Assembly (NCBI GenBank): GCA_047616325.1 | Contig: JBLHGN010000059.1 | Location: 1 to 16,066 of the forward strand | Length of the DNA: 16,066 nucleotides | Origin: JBLHGN01 sp047616325 | GTDB lineage: Bacteria > Pseudomonadota > Gammaproteobacteria > Pseudomonadales > Cellvibrionaceae | Reading direction: 5' to 3' | Shown: piece after piece, positions 15,006-16,066 of the stretch | Position numbering within the stretch: the stretch's first letter is position 1 | How the letters are laid out: each line of letters starts with the position of its first letter | The notes under the pieces: generated by a model | The model's input: only the letters and a program-made list of their open reading frames with translations | Databases searched by the model: none | What the model was told of the DNA's origin: nothing | Program-made: the position numbers and the translations under genes

Positions 15006-15941
15006 ATGCCTGGTCAAACTGAAAAGCCAACTGAAAAACCATCCCTCGACTTTCAAGAGCAGTCGTTGCTAGACCGTTACTTGGACAGCATTTGGGCGGA
15101 AAAAGGTCTCAGTCAAAATACACTTGAGTCTTATCGAAGAGATTTGACTGATTATGGCATTTGGCAGCATCGACAGGGCAGTAATTTTGTTAAGGCAACG
15201 CATTCGGAAGCTCAGGGCTACCTGGCCGAACGTTTTCAGCGTGGTATAAGTGCTCGCTCTACGGCACGTTTTCTATCGTGCATACGTGGCTTTTATAAAT
15301 ATCTGGTTCGCGAGCGAGTGCTTGAAGCCAACCCCACTGTTCACATACAACACCCCAAAATAGGCAGGCACTTGCCTAAGTCTCTCACTCAAGAGGATGT
15401 GGAGCGCTTGTTGGCTGCGCCCATGGGTGAAGAGGCAATAGCAATGCGCGATAGGGCGATGTTGGAGGTGCTCTACGCCTGTGGTTTGCGAGTCACAGAA
15501 TTGGTTGGCTTGCGCCTCGATCATATAAACCTAAGGCAGGGTGTATTGAGGGTTACAGGCAAGGGAAATAAAGAGCGTTTGGTTCCGATGGGTGAAATCG
15601 CTCAAGAAATTTTGGACGATTATCTATTGCGGGGGCGCTGTCTGCTTTTGGTTGGCCAATTGAGCGATGTGGTGTTTCCCAGTAATAGAGCGCAGCAGAT
15701 GAGTCGACAGACATTTTGGCACCGAATAAAACATTGGGCGGTGGTGGCCGGAATTGAGAAAAGCTTGTCGCCTCACACGCTTCGTCATGCATTTGCAACC
15801 CATTTGCTCAACCACGGTGCAGATATACGTTCGGTGCAAATGTTGCTGGGTCACAGCGACATATCAACAACCCAAATTTATACCCATATTGCCAAGGAGC
15901 GGCTCAAAAACCTGCATATGGAGCATCACCCTCGCGGGTAG
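15006..15941 (+). CDS. xerD: Site-specific tyrosine recombinase XerD
   Basis: A chromosome-dimer recombinase that acts with XerC at dif under FtsK control. The N-terminal SAM-like core-binding domain spans about 18-105 and the catalytic domain about 120-305. All six tyrosine-recombinase residues are visible: Arg162 (YACGLRVTEL), Lys186 (TGKGNKERLVP), His257 and Arg260 (HTLRHAFATHLL), His283 (LLGHSDISTTQ) and nucleophile Tyr292 (IYTHI). XerD rather than XerC is supported by the overall motif style and by its place after the rplS operon. At 311 residues it is slightly long owing to about 15 extra N-terminal residues. ATG 15006 lies only 18 nt after the terminator, so its own promoter may overlap it. 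Confidence 0.93.
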   Translation: MPGQTEKPTEKPSLDFQEQSLLDRYLDSIWAEKGLSQNTLESYRRDLTDYGIWQHRQGSNFVKATHSEAQGYLAERFQRGISARSTARFLSCIRGFYKYLVRERVLEANPTVHIQHPKIGRHLPKSLTQEDVERLLAAPMGEEAIAMRDRAMLEVLYACGLRVTELVGLRLDHINLRQGVLRVTGKGNKERLVPMGEIAQEILDDYLLRGRCLLLVGQLSDVVFPSNRAQQMSRQTFWHRIKHWAVVAGIEKSLSPHTLRHAFATHLLNHGADIRSVQMLLGHSDISTTQIYTHIAKERLKNLHMEHHPRG

Positions 15942-15966
15942 TGCGTCGACCGCGAAATAGGTTTTG

Positions 15967-16066
15967 ATGGTTTTTGCGGAGGAGGCTTGGGGTATAGATG
16001 GGCAAGAAGTAATAGACCCACCTCAAATCTTAGATGGAACCATGCTAGAATTTGCGTATCGAAGAA
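15967..16066 (+). CDS. Possible start of an unidentified gene, cut by the window edge
   Basis: An ATG at 15967 opens a frame of 33 codons with no stop before the right edge. ATAGG lies 5 nt upstream, an acceptable ribosome binding site, 25 nt after the xerD stop. The residues (MVFAEEAWGIDGQEVIDPP at the start) show no signal peptide and no recognised family. A TAGAAT within 16039-16053 could instead be a -10 box for a gene starting beyond the window, so the frame may not be coding. Confidence 0.25.
   Translation, partial: MVFAEEAWGIDGQEVIDPPQILDGTMLEFAYRR

Noticed and set aside
1..16066. CRISPR arrays, tRNA or rRNA genes, toxin-antitoxin or phage-defence genes
   Set aside because: No spaced direct repeats, cloverleaf-like sequence, rRNA segment or defence-type protein was seen on either strand.

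Overview
The window looks like chromosomal DNA of a gammaproteobacterium of moderate GC, probably marine and close to the Cellvibrionaceae. This rests on the conserved order ypjD-yfjD, divergent from ffh, then rpsP-rimM-trmD-rplS-xerD, and on the look of the proteins. The genus assignment is inference.

Left part, 1-3509 (+): five tightly packed genes form an apparent operon. They encode an ATP-grasp ligase-like protein with an N-terminal membrane segment, a secreted YHS-domain protein, a DoxX-like membrane protein, a DinB-fold putative metal-dependent protein, and an NRDE/TANGO2-like protein. The last two genes overlap by 13 nt. All are recognisable families, but the combined function is not obvious; this is the most interesting candidate for an undescribed functional unit.

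3550-5263: a tandem double-domain PTPS/QueD-like protein (-) is divergent from a short NIF3/YqfO-like protein (+). The latter converges on a DUF3135 protein (-).

5264-8711: an accessory patch. A heavily decayed N-terminal fragment of an IS1634-type transposase (one deletion, two nonsense codons, one further frameshift) is followed by a CoA-pyrophosphatase-type Nudix hydrolase. Next is a nearly intact ISNCY (ISDol1-like) insertion sequence of about 1.66 kb. Its transposase has a single frameshift at an A6 tract. It sits in what was probably a gap of fewer than 25 bp between two convergent genes.

8730-10865 (-): a CNNM/CorC-type CBS transporter (yfjD-like) and, upstream of it, a CcsA-like cytochrome c assembly membrane protein (ypjD).

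10866-16066 (+): ffh (signal recognition particle GTPase), a 339-nt non-coding leader, then the translation/tRNA-modification operon rpsP-rimM-trmD-rplS ending in a clear UUCG-loop terminator, then xerD (chromosome dimer resolution recombinase). A partial open frame of uncertain reality runs off the right edge. The ffh leader holds four alternating copies of a short inverted repeat that can form mutually exclusive hairpins.
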